From positions 2,128,517-2,184,787 of the forward strand of contig RPFO01000246.1 in the NCBI GenBank assembly GCA_009746045.1: a stretch of DNA of 56,271 nt, given 5' to 3'. The translations under genes and the position numbers were made by a program. Below the pieces are notes generated by a model. The model was not told where the DNA came from. It did no database searches and saw nothing but the letters and a program-made list of their open reading frames with translations. Source of the DNA: Mesostigma viride (taxonomy: Eukaryota > Streptophyta > Mesostigmatophyceae > Mesostigmatales > Mesostigmataceae). Positions within the stretch are counted from its first letter, which is position 1; each line of letters starts with the position of its first letter. Below are positions 45,301 to 56,271 of the stretch, piece by piece.

Positions 45301-48300
45301 CGTCCTTCCTTGCCTTCTCAGTGCTGCTTGAAACCCCATGAATCAAATTCCATATTTCTTTCTGGTCCTGAAGGGGCACCTCCGGCTTATCCCAGGATTC
45401 CTCCATGTGCGTCTTGAAATAGTTGTGCACTTCCAGCAGCGCCGTCCCCCTCGACTTTTTGGAAACGGCCTCGTCTTCTGCATTCAGCCCCCCTCCGATC
45501 AGGGCAACCCTCCGATGCGCCTCTCTCCCCTGCATGCATGAAATGTGAATCACAGTGTTTGAGACAAAAAAACGGTCATACAACACACGACCTGACATTT
45601 TGCCCTTACACTTTGGAAGATCGGCCGTTCCCGAACAAAAATCACACCCTAATTTCCAGGTTCCAACGGCCGTTGGCGCAAGAAAAATCACACACTAATT
45701 TCCAGGTTCCAATGGCCGTTGGCGCAAGAAAAATCACACCCTACTTTCCAGGTTCCAACGGCCGTTGGCGAATGAAAAATAACACGGTAATTTCCAGGTT
45801 CCAACGGCCGTTGGCGCAAGAAAAATCACACCCTAATTTCCAGGTTCCAACGGCCGTTGGCGAAAGAAAAATCACACCATAATTTCCAGGTTCCAACGGC
45901 CGTTGGCGCAAGAAAAATCACACCCTAATTTCCAGGTTCCAACGGCCGTTGGCGAAAGAAAAATCACACCATAATTTCCAGGTTCCAACGGCCGTTGGCG
46001 CAAGAAAAATCACACCCTAATTTCCAGGTTCCAACGGCCGTTGGCGCAAGAAAAATCACACACTAATTTCCAGGTTCCAACGGCCGTTTGCGAAAGAAAA
46101 ATCACACACTAATTTCCAGTTTCCAACGGCCGTTGGCGAACAAAAATAACATCTAGTGCCTAAAACGTTCCCACACATCCGATCCGTTATATTTACCTTT
46201 TGCGTCCGCATGTCCTTCATGGGCGGGATCAGTGCTTCCCCCTCCACCTCCCAGCCCTTGAGCACGTCCAGATTGGTGTACTTGAACTTCTCCGCGTCCC
46301 TCACCAACCCCCTCCACAAATCAAACGCCTCGTCGGTTGTCTCCACGAACTTGCCCTTTTGTGTACCCGCAATCTCGCCAGCTATCGCAGTACTCACTTG
46401 CTCGTCAGAGCCCTCGAAAATCACGGACTTCAACATCTGCGTGTAGTGGTTGCCGTCCAGCACGGCAAACTGCACAAACACGCAAGGCGTCTGGTCTGGA
46501 AATTTACCCTTAAGGCCGGCATGGTCCGAGATGTTCAAGCTCCCCAGCGCGGATGTCGTCAGGTCAACTACTGCCTGACGCTCAGATTCATTTGACCACT
46601 CGGACGGATCCAACTCCATCGTGATCAACTCGTCTGAGCAAGCGGCCGCCATGTCCTTCAGGGAGTCCGTCCGGAGAATGGACATGGCTTCCTCGGCCGT
46701 TGGCGAACGATAGTATCCGAACCTCTGCACGGCACGGTCACTGTCGTCCCCCGTCAGTATTTTAATGTGGTAAGGAACCATTTCACTCCTCTGCACCCAT
46801 AAATTGTAGAGACCTGGATCACGGTCTGCCAGCACCTGCCACGCAAACCGGAAGATCGGCACGGCACATTTTGCTTTTGTCAGACTTGTGCCGGCCCCCA
46901 CGAACCACGGCGCGAGCCCCCTACAATTCCGCACCGTCACCGTCCGATGCCGCATGAGTTCCGGGAGTTGGCACAAGTTCTCCGTGGGGGCCCGTACTTG
47001 AGTCGCAATCGCGGACCCCCCCACGATGTCGACATCGTCTGGAACTAGGCGTATCTTCTGCCGCAGATGAAACGCCGCCTGTATGGTGTCAGTTAGATTC
47101 TTGTCGTGCACTTGAGAGGACGGCGCTGGCTCCCAGGAGTCCAAAATGCTGGGCTTCGCATTTCCAGCACGTGTCGTCAGCAGCCCCTTCCTCTCAAAGG
47201 TCTTCACAATAACCGACCATAAGTCGGTGCCCGGTGCTCGTTGGCGCCAGTCCTCAAAAAATGTTGTGAGATGCCTTTCCGAACAGTTATGTTCAATCTT
47301 GTAAGCCCACTTCCTCGCTCTTCCTCCGTTCTCTGCCTTGACGGACGCCCCTGATCACATGCAAAAAACATACAGATAGCCGGAAGGTCAGTACTATGTT
47401 CCAACGGCCGTCGCCGGAAAAATAACACCCTAATTTCCAGGTTTCAACGGCCGTTGGCGCATGAAAATCACACCCTAATTTACAGGTTCCAACGGCCGTT
47501 GGCGCATGAAAATCACACCCTAATTTCCAGGTTCCAACGGCCGTTGGCGCGAGAAAAATCACACCCTATTTTCCAGGTTCCAACGGCCGTTGGCGCAAGA
47601 AAAATCACACCCTAATTTCCAGGTTCCAACGGCCGTTGGCGCGAGAAAAATGACACCTCATTTCCAGGTTCCAACGGCCGTTGGCGACAGAAAAATAACA
47701 CCCTAATTTCCAGGTTCCAACGGCCGTTGGCGCAGAAAAATCACACCCTAATTTCCAGGTTCCAACGGCCGTTGGCGCATGAAAATCACACCCTAATTTA
47801 CAGGTTCCAACGGCCGTTGGCGCATGAAAATCACACCCTAATTTACAGGTTCCAACGGCCGTTGGCGCATGAAAATCACACCCTAATTTCAAGGTTCCGA
47901 CGGCCGTTGGGCAAAAAAAAAATAACACCCTAATTTCCAAATTGCAACGGCCGTTGGCGCAAGAAAATCAAGCAAGAAAAGGACAAGGACGAGGACGAGG
48001 ACAAGGACAAGGACAAGGACGAGGACAAGCACAAGGACAACCACAAGGAAAAGGAGAAGGAAAAGGAGAAGGACAAGGACAAGGACAAGGACAAGGACAA
48101 GGACAAGGACAAGGACAAGGACAAGGACAAGGACAAGGACAAGGACAAGGACAAGGACAAGGACAAGGTGCTGGCACAAGGACAAGGACAAGGACAAGGA
48201 CAAGGACAAGGTGCTGGCACAAGGACAAGGACAATTAAGGACAAGGACAAGGACAAGGTGCTGGCACAAGGACAAGGACAAGGACAAGGACAAGGACAAG

Positions 48301-51300
48301 GACAAGGACAAGGACAAGGACAAGGACAAGCACAAGGACAAGGTGCTGGCACAAGGACAAGGACAAGGACAAGGACAAGGACAAGGTGCTGGCACAAGGA
48401 CAAGGACAAGGACAAGGACAAGGACAAGGTGCTGGCACAAGGACAAGGACAAGGACAAGGACAAGGACAAGCACAAGGACAAGGAAAAGGACAAGGACAA
48501 GGTGCTGGCACAAGGACAAGGACAAGGACAAGGACAAGGACAAGGACAAGGACAAGGACAAGGACAAGGACAAGGACAAGGACAAGGACAAGGACAAGGA
48601 CAAGGACAAGGACAAGGACAAGGACAAGGACAAGGACAAGGACAAGGACAAGCACAAGGACAAGGTGCTGGCACAAGGACAAGGACAAGGACAAGGACAA
48701 GGACAAGGACAAGGACAAGGACAAGGACAAGGTGCTGGCACAAGGACAAGGACAAGGACAAGGACAAGGACAAGGACAAGGACAAGGACAAGGACAAGGA
48801 CAAGGACAAGGACAAGGACAAGGACAAGGACAAGGACAAGGACAAGGACAAGGACAAGGACAAGGTGATGGCACAAGGACAAGGACAAGGACAAGGTGCT
48901 GGCACAAAGACAAGGACAAGGACAAGGACAAGGACAAGAACAAGGACAAGGACAAGGACAAGGACAAGGACAAGGACAAGGACAAGGACAAGGACAAGGA
49001 CAAGGACAAGGACAAGGACAAGGACAAGGACAAGGACAAGGACAAGGACAAGGACAAGGACAAGGACAAGGACAAGGACAAGGACAAGGACAAGGACAAG
49101 GACAAGGACAAGGACAAGGACAAGGACAAGGACAAGGACAAGGACAAGGACAAGGACAAGGACAAGGACAAGGACAAGGACAAGGACAAGGACAAGGACA
49201 AGGACAAGGACAAGGACAAGGACAAGGACAAGGACAAGGACAAGGACAAGGACAAGGACAAGGACAAGGACAAGGACAAGGACAAGGACAAGGACAAGGA
49301 CAAGGACAAGGACAAGGACAAGGACAAGGACAAGGACAAGGACAAGGACAAGGACAAGGACAAGGACAAGGACAAGGACAAGGACAAGGACAAGGACAAG
49401 GACAAGGACAAGGACAAGGACAAGGACAAGGACAAGGACAAGGACAAGGACAAGGACAAGGACAAGGACAAGGACAAGGACAAGGACAAGGACAAGGACA
49501 AGGACAAGGACAAGGACAAGGACAAGGACAAGGACAAGCACAAGGACAAGGTGCTGGCACAAGGACAAGGACAAGGACAAGGACAAGGACAAGGACAAGG
49601 ACAAGGACAAGCACAAGGACAAGGTGCTGGCACAAGGACAAGGACAAGGACAAGGACAAGGACAAGGACAAGGACAAGCACAAGGACAAGGACAAGGACA
49701 AGGACAAGGACAAGGACAAGGACAAGGACAAGGACAAGGACAAGGACAAGGTGCTGGCACAAGGACAAGGACAAGGACAAGGACAAGGACAAGCACAAGG
49801 ACAAGGAAAAGGACAAGGACAAGGTGCTGGCACAAGCACAAGGACAAGGACAAGGACAAGGACAAGGACAAGGACAAGGACAAGGACAAGGACAAGGACA
49901 AGGACAAGGACAAGGACAAGGACAAGGACAAGGACAAGGACAAGGACAAGGACAAGGACAAGGACAAGGACAAGGACAAGGACAAGGACAAGGACAAGGA
50001 CAAGGTGCTGGCACAAGGACAAGGACAAGGACAAGGACAAGGACAAGGACAAGGACAAGGACAAGGTGCTGGCACAAGGACAAGGACAAGGACAAGGACA
50101 AGGACAAGGACAAGGACAAGGACAAGGACAAGGACAAGGACAAGGACAAGGACAAGGACAAGGACAAGGACAAGGACAAGGACAAGGTGAGGCACAAGGA
50201 CAAGGACAAGGACAAGGTGCTGGCACAAAGACAAGGACAAGGACAAGGACAAGGACAAGGACAAGGACAAGGACAAGGACAAGGACAAGGACAAGGACAA
50301 GGACAAGGACAAGGACAAGGACAAGGACAAGGACAAGGACAAGGACAAGGACAAGGACAAGGACAAGGACAAGGACAAGGACAAGGACAAGGACAAGGAC
50401 AAGGACAAGGACAAGGACAAGGACAAGGACAAGGACAAGGACAAGGACAAGGACAAGGACAAGGACAAGGACAAGGACAAGGACAAGGACAAGGACAAGG
50501 ACAAGGACAAGGACAAGGACAAGGACAAGGACAAGGACAAGGACAAGGACAAGGACAAGGACAAGGACAAGGACAAGGACAAGGACAAGGACAAGGACAA
50601 GGACAAGGACAAGGACAAGGACAAGGACAAGGACAAGGACAAGGACAAGGACAAGGACAAGGACAAGGACAAGGACAAGGACAAGGACAAGGACAAGGAC
50701 AAGGACAAGGACAAGGACAAGGACAAGGACAAGGACAAGGACAAGGACAAGGACAAGGACAAGGACAAGGACAAGGACAAGGACAAGGACAAGGACAAGG
50801 ACAAGGACAAGGACAAGGACAAGGACAAGGACAAGGACAAGGACAAGGACAAGGACAAGGACAAGGACAAGGACAAGGACAAGGTGCTGGCACAAGGACA
50901 AGGACAAGGACAAGGACAAGGACAAGGACAAGGACAAGACAAGGACAAGGACAAGGACAAGGACAAGGACAAGGACAAGGACAAGGACAAGGACAAGGAC
51001 AAGGACAAGGACAAGGACAAGGACAAGGACAAGGACAAGGACAAGGACAAGGACAAGGACAAGGTGCTGGACAAGGACAAGGACAAGGACAAGGACAAGG
51101 ACAAGGACAAGGACAAGGACAAGGACAAGGACAAGGACAAGGACAAGGACAAGGACAAGGACAAGGACAAGGACAAGGACAAGGACAAGGACAAGGACAA
51201 GGACAAGGACAAGGACAAGGACAAGGACAAGGACAAGGACAAGGACAAGGACAAGGACAAGGACAAGGACAAGGACAAGGACAAGGACAAGGACAAGGAC

Positions 51301-54300
51301 AAGGACAAGGACAAGGACAAGGACAAGGACAAGGACAAGGACAAGGACAAGGACAAGGACAAGGACAAGGACAAGGACAAGGACAAGGACAAGGACAAGG
51401 ACAAGGACAAGGACAAGGACAAGGACAAGGACAAGGACAAGGACAAGGACAAGGACAAGGACAAGGACAAGGACAAGGACAAGGACAAGGACAAGGACAA
51501 GGACAAGGACAAGGACAAGGACAAGGACAAGGACAAGGACAAGGACAAGGACAAGGACAAGGACAAGGACAAGGACAAGGACAAGGTGCTGGCACAAGGA
51601 CAAGGACAAGGACAAGGACAAGGACAAGGACAAGGACAAGGACAAGGACAAGGACAAGGACAAGGACAAGGACAAGGTGCTGGCACAAGGACAAGGACAA
51701 GGACAAGGACAAGGACAAGGACAAGGACAAGGACAAGGACAAGGACAAGGACAAGGACAAGGACAAGGACAAGGACAAGGACAAGGACAAGGACAAGGAC
51801 AAGGACAAGGACAAGGACAAGGACAAGGACAAGGACAAGGACAAGGACAAGGACAAGGACAAGGACAAGGACAAGGACAAGGACAAGGACAAGGACAAGG
51901 ACAAGGTGCTGGCACAAGGACAAGGACAAGGACAAGGACAAGGACAAGGACAAGGACAAGGACAAGGACAAGGACAAGGGCTGGCACAAGGACAAGGACA
52001 AGGACAAGGACAAGGACAAGGACAAGGACAAGGACAAGGACAAGGACAAGGACAAGGACAAGGACAAGGACAAGGACAAGGACAAGGTGCTGGACAAGGA
52101 CAAGGACAAGGACAAGGACAAGGACAAGGACAAGCACAAGGACAAGGACAAGGACAAGGACAAGGACAAGGACAAGGACAAGGACAAGGACAAGGACAAG
52201 GACAAGGACAAGGACAAGGACAAGGACAAGGACAAGGACAAGGACAAGCACAAGGACAAGGACAAGGACAAGGACAAGGACAAGGACAAGGACAAGGACA
52301 AGGACAAGGACAAGGACAAGGACAAGGACAAGGACAAGGACAAGGACAAGGACAAGACAAGGACAAGGACAAGGACAAGGACAAGGACAAGGACAAGGAC
52401 AAGGACAAGGACAAGGACAAGGACAAGGACAAGGACAAGGACAAGGACAAGGACAAGGACAAGGACAAGGACAAGGACAAGGACAAGGACAAGGACAAGG
52501 ACAAGGACAAGGACAAGGACAAGGACAAGGACAAGGACAAGGACAAGGACAAGGACAAGGACAAGGACAAGGACAAGGACAAGGACAAGGACAAGGACAA
52601 GGACAAGCACAAGGACAAGGTGCTGGCACAAGGACAAGGACAAGGACAAGGACAAGGACAAGGACAAGGACAAGGACAAGCACAAGGACAAGGACAAGGA
52701 CAAGGACAAGGACAAGACAAGGACAAGGACAAGAAGGACAAGACAAGGACAAGGACAAGGACAAGGACAAGGACAAGGACAAGGACAAGGACAAGGACAA
52801 GGACAAGACAAGGACAAGGACAAGGACAAGGACAAGGACAAGGACAAGGACAAGACAAGGACAAGGACAAGGACAAGGACAAGGACAAGGACAAGGACAA
52901 GGACAAGGACAAGGACAAGGACAAGGACAAGGACAAGGACAAGGGACAAGGACAAGGACAAGGACAAGGACAAGGACAAGGACAAGGACAAGGACAAGGA
53001 CAAGGACAAGGACAAGGAAAGCACAAGGACAAGGTGCTGGCACAAGGACAAGGACAAGGACAAGGACAAGGACAAGGACAAGGACAAGGACAAGCACAAG
53101 GACAAGGTGCTGGCACAAGGACAAGGACAAGGACAAGGACAAGGACAAGGACAAGGACAAGCACAAGGACAAGGACAAGGACAAGGACAAGGACAAGGAC
53201 AAGGACAAGGACAAGGACAAGGACAAGGACAAGACAAGGACAAGGAAAGGACAAGGACAAACAAGACAAGGACAAGGACAAGGACAAGGACAAGGACAAG
53301 GACAAGGACAAGGACAAGGACAAGGACAAGGACAAGGACAAGGACAGGACAAGGACAAGGACAAGGACAAGGACAAGGACAAGGACAAGGACAAGGACAG
53401 GACAAGGACAAGCACAAGGACAAGGTGCTGGCACAAGGACAAGGACAAGGACAAGGACAAGGACAAGACAAGGACAAGGACAAGCACAAGGACAAGGTGC
53501 TGGCACAAGGACAAGGACAAGGACAAGGACAAGGACAAGGACAAGGACAAGCACAAGGACAAGGACAAGGACAAGGACAAGGACAAGGACAAGGACAAGG
53601 ACAAGGACAAGGACAAGGACAAGGACAAGGACAAGGACAAGGTGCTGGCACAAGGACAAGGACAAGGACAAGGACAAGGACAAGGACAAGGACAAGGACA
53701 AGCACAAGGACAAGGACAAGGACAAGGACAAGGACAAGGACAAGGACAAGGACAAAGGACAAGGACAAGGACAAGGACAAGACAAGGACAAGGACAAGGA
53801 CAAGGTGCTGGCACAAGGACAAGGACAAGGACAAGGAAGGACAAGGACAAGACAAGGACAAGCACACAACAAGGACAAGGACAAGGACAAGGACAAGGAC
53901 AAGCAAGGACAAGGACAAGGACAAGGACAAGGTGCTGGCACAAGGACAAGGACAAGCACAGGACAAGGACAAGGACAAGGACAACAAGGACAAGGACAAG
54001 ACAAGGACAAGACAAGGACAAGGACAAGGACAAGGACAAGGACAAGGACAAGGACAAGACAAGGACAAGGACAAGGACAAGGACAAGGTGCTGGCACAAG
54101 GACAAGGACAAGGACAAGGACAAGGACAAGGACAAACGCAAGGACAAACAAGGACAAGGACAAGCAAGGACAAGGACAAGGACAAGACAAGGACAAGACA
54201 AGGACAAGGACAAGGACAAGGACAAGGACAAGGACAAGGACAAGGACAAGGACAAGACAAGGACAAGGACAAGGACAAGGACAAGACAAGGACAAGGACA

Positions 54301-55721
54301 AGGACAAGGACAAGGACAAGGACAAGGACAAGGACAAGCACACAACCACAACCACAAGGACAACGCACAGCAAGGACAAGGACAAGGACAAGGACAAGGA
54401 CAAGGCAAGGACAAGGACAAGGACAAGGACAAGGACAAGACAAGGACAAGACAAGGACAAGGACAAGGACAAGACAAGGACAAGGACAAGACAAACACAG
54501 GACAAGGACAACAACAACAAGGACAAGGACAAGGACAAGACAAGACAAGGACACAGGACAAGCACAAGGACAAGGTGCTGGCACAAGGACAAGGACAAAC
54601 AAGGACAAGGACAAGGACAAGGACAAGGACAAGCACAAGGACAAGGTGCTGGCACAAGGACAAGGACAAGGACAAGGACAAAGGACAAGGACAAGGACAA
54701 GCACAAGGACAAGGACAAGGACAAGGACAAGGACAAGGACAAGGACAAGACAAGGACAAGGACAAGGACAAGGACAAGGCAAGACAAGGACAAGGACAAG
54801 ACAAGGCTGGCACAAGGACAAGGACAAGGACAAGGACAAGGACAAGGACAAGGACAAGCACAAAGGACAAGGACAAGGACAAGACAAGGACAAGGACAAG
54901 GACAAGGAACAAGGACAAGACAAGGACAAGGACAAGGACAAGGACAAGTGCTGGCACAAGGACAAGGACAAGCACAAGGACAAGGACAAGCACAAGGACA
55001 AGGAAAAGGACAAGGACAAGGACAAGACAAGGACAAGGACAAGCACAAGGACAAGGTGCTGGCACAAGGACAAGACAAGGACAAGGACAAGGACAGACAA
55101 GGACAAGGACAAGGACAAGACAAGGACAAGGACAAGGACAAGGACAAGGACAAGGAACAAGGACAAGGACAAGGACAAGGACAAGACAAGGACAAGACAA
55201 GGACAAGGACAAGACAAGACAAGGACAAGACAGACAAGGACAAGGACAAGAACAAGACAAGACAAGGACAAGGACAAGGAACAGGACAAGGACAAGGACA
55301 AGGACAAGACAAGACAAGGATGGCGCAAGAAAATCCCATCTTTGTGCTAACACCTACCCGGGCAGCTGGCAGTGTCTTGTGGTTGCTTTCCAGTTGCGCC
55401 GTCGCGCATCGGAACCGATGACCCAGAAGCCGCCGATTTCCTCCGCTCCTTCGCCGACTTTGCTGCATGAACGGCCGGGCTCTCTTGCACCGACGATGGT
55501 GCGGGGGAGGGCATTTGCTGTCTGCCTGCTGCATGCTTCCGACGGCGCGGAAGTGGCCGCGGCCGCAGGGGGCAACACCGGCTGGCGGGAGCCCGGCGGC
55601 GGGCCGCCGGCGGAGGGGGAAGGCGGGTTGGTTTGCGTACAAGCACGCTGTGACACCAGACGACAAAGAAAAAATCCGCCGAATATGTTAGCAAGCGTGC
55701 GGCAGCACACACATCTGACAA
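42353..55721 (-). CDS. Large multi-exon gene of unknown function, with an 8-kb satellite intron
   Basis: Minus-strand exons assembled by frame and phase: 55721-55358 (donor GTAGGT, phase 1), 47350-46197 (acceptor GATCAG, donor GTAAAT), 45529-43238 (acceptor ATGCAG, donor GTAAGT, phase 1) and 43118-42353 (acceptor CCCACAG, then stop). All three junction phases agree, giving about 1,500 codons. Exon 3 has a basic stretch (KKKRRKR) resembling a nuclear signal and an RGG-rich repeat. Exon 4 has an acidic Ser/Glu run, a Cys-rich part (CPVSVLCKHGGEFCQYRK) and a segment (VVRKVDKTGVWYVKFW) vaguely like a Tudor or chromo barrel. Two single-base shifts break the frame, at G9 (45051-45059) and G11 (42899-42909); one extra G in each would restore it. 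I do not recognise the family. A nuclear role is only inferred. The first exon is least certain. Confidence 0.5.
43428..43738. repeat. GC-rich 18- to 24-bp minisatellite inside the coding region
   Basis: Units of CCGCCCTTCGACCCGCCCCC type. On the minus strand they encode Arg/Gly repeats (GGRVEGRRGG), so the array is part of exon 3 of the large gene. Unit lengths stay mostly in frame. Confidence 0.85.
45620..46160. repeat. 46-bp palindrome-bearing satellite, array 1, about 12 copies
   Basis: Each unit contains the perfect 14-bp palindrome CCAACGGCCGTTGG plus AAATCACACCCTAATTTCCA. The array fills most of the intron between exons 2 and 3 of the large minus-strand gene. Confidence 0.95.
47395..47970. 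repeat. 46-bp palindrome-bearing satellite, array 2, about 12 copies
   Basis: Same unit as array 1, on the other side of the 47350-46197 exon. The last unit runs into the GGACAA array: GGCGCAAGAAAATC at 47956-47969 recurs at 55322-55335, at the far edge of that array. Confidence 0.95.
47975..55320. repeat. (GGACAA)n satellite, 7.3 kb, with GGTGCTGGCACAA spacers
   Basis: The hexamer array is interrupted by the 13-nt spacer GGTGCTGGCACAA and by GCACAA variants. Since 13 is one more than two hexamers, each spacer shifts the reading register, so any frame cycles through Lys-Asp, Thr-Arg and Gly-Gln runs on plus and Leu-Ser, Leu-Val and Cys-Pro on minus without a stop. This yields meaningless ORFs of up to about 2,500 codons. 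The left and central parts are homogeneous; from about 53.2 kb rightward, shortened units (GACAAGACAAG) increase. A block near 48864 (GGTGATGGCACAAGG then GCACAAAGACAAGG) has a near copy near 50187, showing duplication of long segments. Confidence 0.97.
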
Positions 55722-56271
55722 AAGCTAATAGGTAACCCTTAAAACCGTGTCCAACTGCCCGCTATAAACCGGGCAATTGTCACTTCCATGAAATGTCCAC
55801 AAACCAACCTAAAGTTAGTTATGCCATTATAGGACACAAGCACACACATATATTCACCACCTTTGGGGTCATGTCATTGTCATATTGCAATCCTATGGCC
55901 AAATATAGCACCCCCTGACAGAAAGGAAGCTAGTAAAGGCTCATGAACACCAAGGTTGCCATGTGGAGGAGCAGGACCCAGCTGCAAGCTCTAACAATAA
56001 ATGCCCACTACAAATACGGACAGTTTGTTTGGAACACCTGTGCATTACAAAGCTCAATTCTCATCCCGAGCAACAAAAATGTAATGTCCGCTGTAAATAT
56101 CACTCAAACGCTAAGGTTAAAACGAAGTTGTAGTTGTTTTGCGGCATCAAGTTTCAAAGTACGTACTGGGATACCCTTCGCCAGCCTGCCTTGCATCCAG
56201 TAGGATAAGATCTTGGAACCAGTAAGGGCTTCGCTTGCTGCGGCAGATGGTGCAATCCATGTGATCTGCGC
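55722..56271. other. Unassigned right end of the window
   Basis: Upstream flank of the large minus-strand gene. It could hold its promoter or further exons. The open frames are short and no repeat or RNA gene is seen. Confidence 0.35.

Noticed and set aside
47975-55320. Telomeric or centromeric repeat
   Set aside because: GGACAA is not a known telomere unit, the array is internal with unique sequence on both sides, and its edges lie in a gene intron.
47889-55735. ORFs of 1,488 to 2,578 codons on both strands
   Set aside because: They are produced by the stop-free GGACAA hexamer in every frame, cycling among dipeptide repeats. Symmetric openness on both strands is not coding evidence.

Overview
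The window is nuclear DNA of a eukaryote. Its one conserved gene is broken into 15 small exons by spliceosomal introns (GT-AG, plus one GC-AG), and it is surrounded by LTR, non-LTR, CACTA and foldback transposons and by many satellite arrays. Mitochondrial-type methylcrotonoyl-CoA carboxylase, large repeat-filled introns and a Ty1/copia element with a plant-type initiator-Met primer site suggest a unicellular alga, possibly of the green lineage. A prasinophyte such as Cymbomonas is only a guess.

Layout. 1-4.7 kb: minisatellites, no convincing gene. 4.7-5.3 kb (-): a small three-exon gene for a putative membrane protein, divergent from the next gene. 6.2-19.0 kb (+): MCCA, the biotin-carrying subunit of methylcrotonoyl-CoA carboxylase, assembled here exon by exon (about 796 aa, apparently intact). 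Its introns hold 70-, 36- and 53-bp satellites, a MITE, a gene fragment and a tandemly copied splice donor. 19.8-37.1 kb: nested transposons. Several copies of a retroposon carry only a LINE ORF1-like RNA-binding protein and end in a small hairpin. One copy is split at codon level by a 13.35-kb CACTA transposon (22739-36090; 53-bp perfect terminal inverted repeats; CCC flanking both sides). A 0.9-kb foldback element lies just upstream. The CACTA element holds a candidate zinc-finger gene, another ORF1 retroposon, a 926-bp tetranucleotide array and a smaller CACTA-like MITE whose empty site is visible nearby. 37.4-41.8 kb (-): a young, non-autonomous copia element with near-identical 452-bp LTRs, encoding a deleted Gag plus protease but no integrase or reverse transcriptase. 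42.4-55.7 kb (-): a large gene of unknown function, four exons joined by matching intron phases. One intron of about 8 kb is almost wholly satellite, including a 7.3-kb GGACAA array. The gene is broken in two places by single-base shifts, both in long G runs.

The genes do not form a pathway. MCCA acts in mitochondrial leucine breakdown, and most of the rest is transposon biology and satellite expansion. Very long open frames inside the satellites (up to about 2,500 codons on either strand) are artefacts of stop-free repeats and are not listed as genes.
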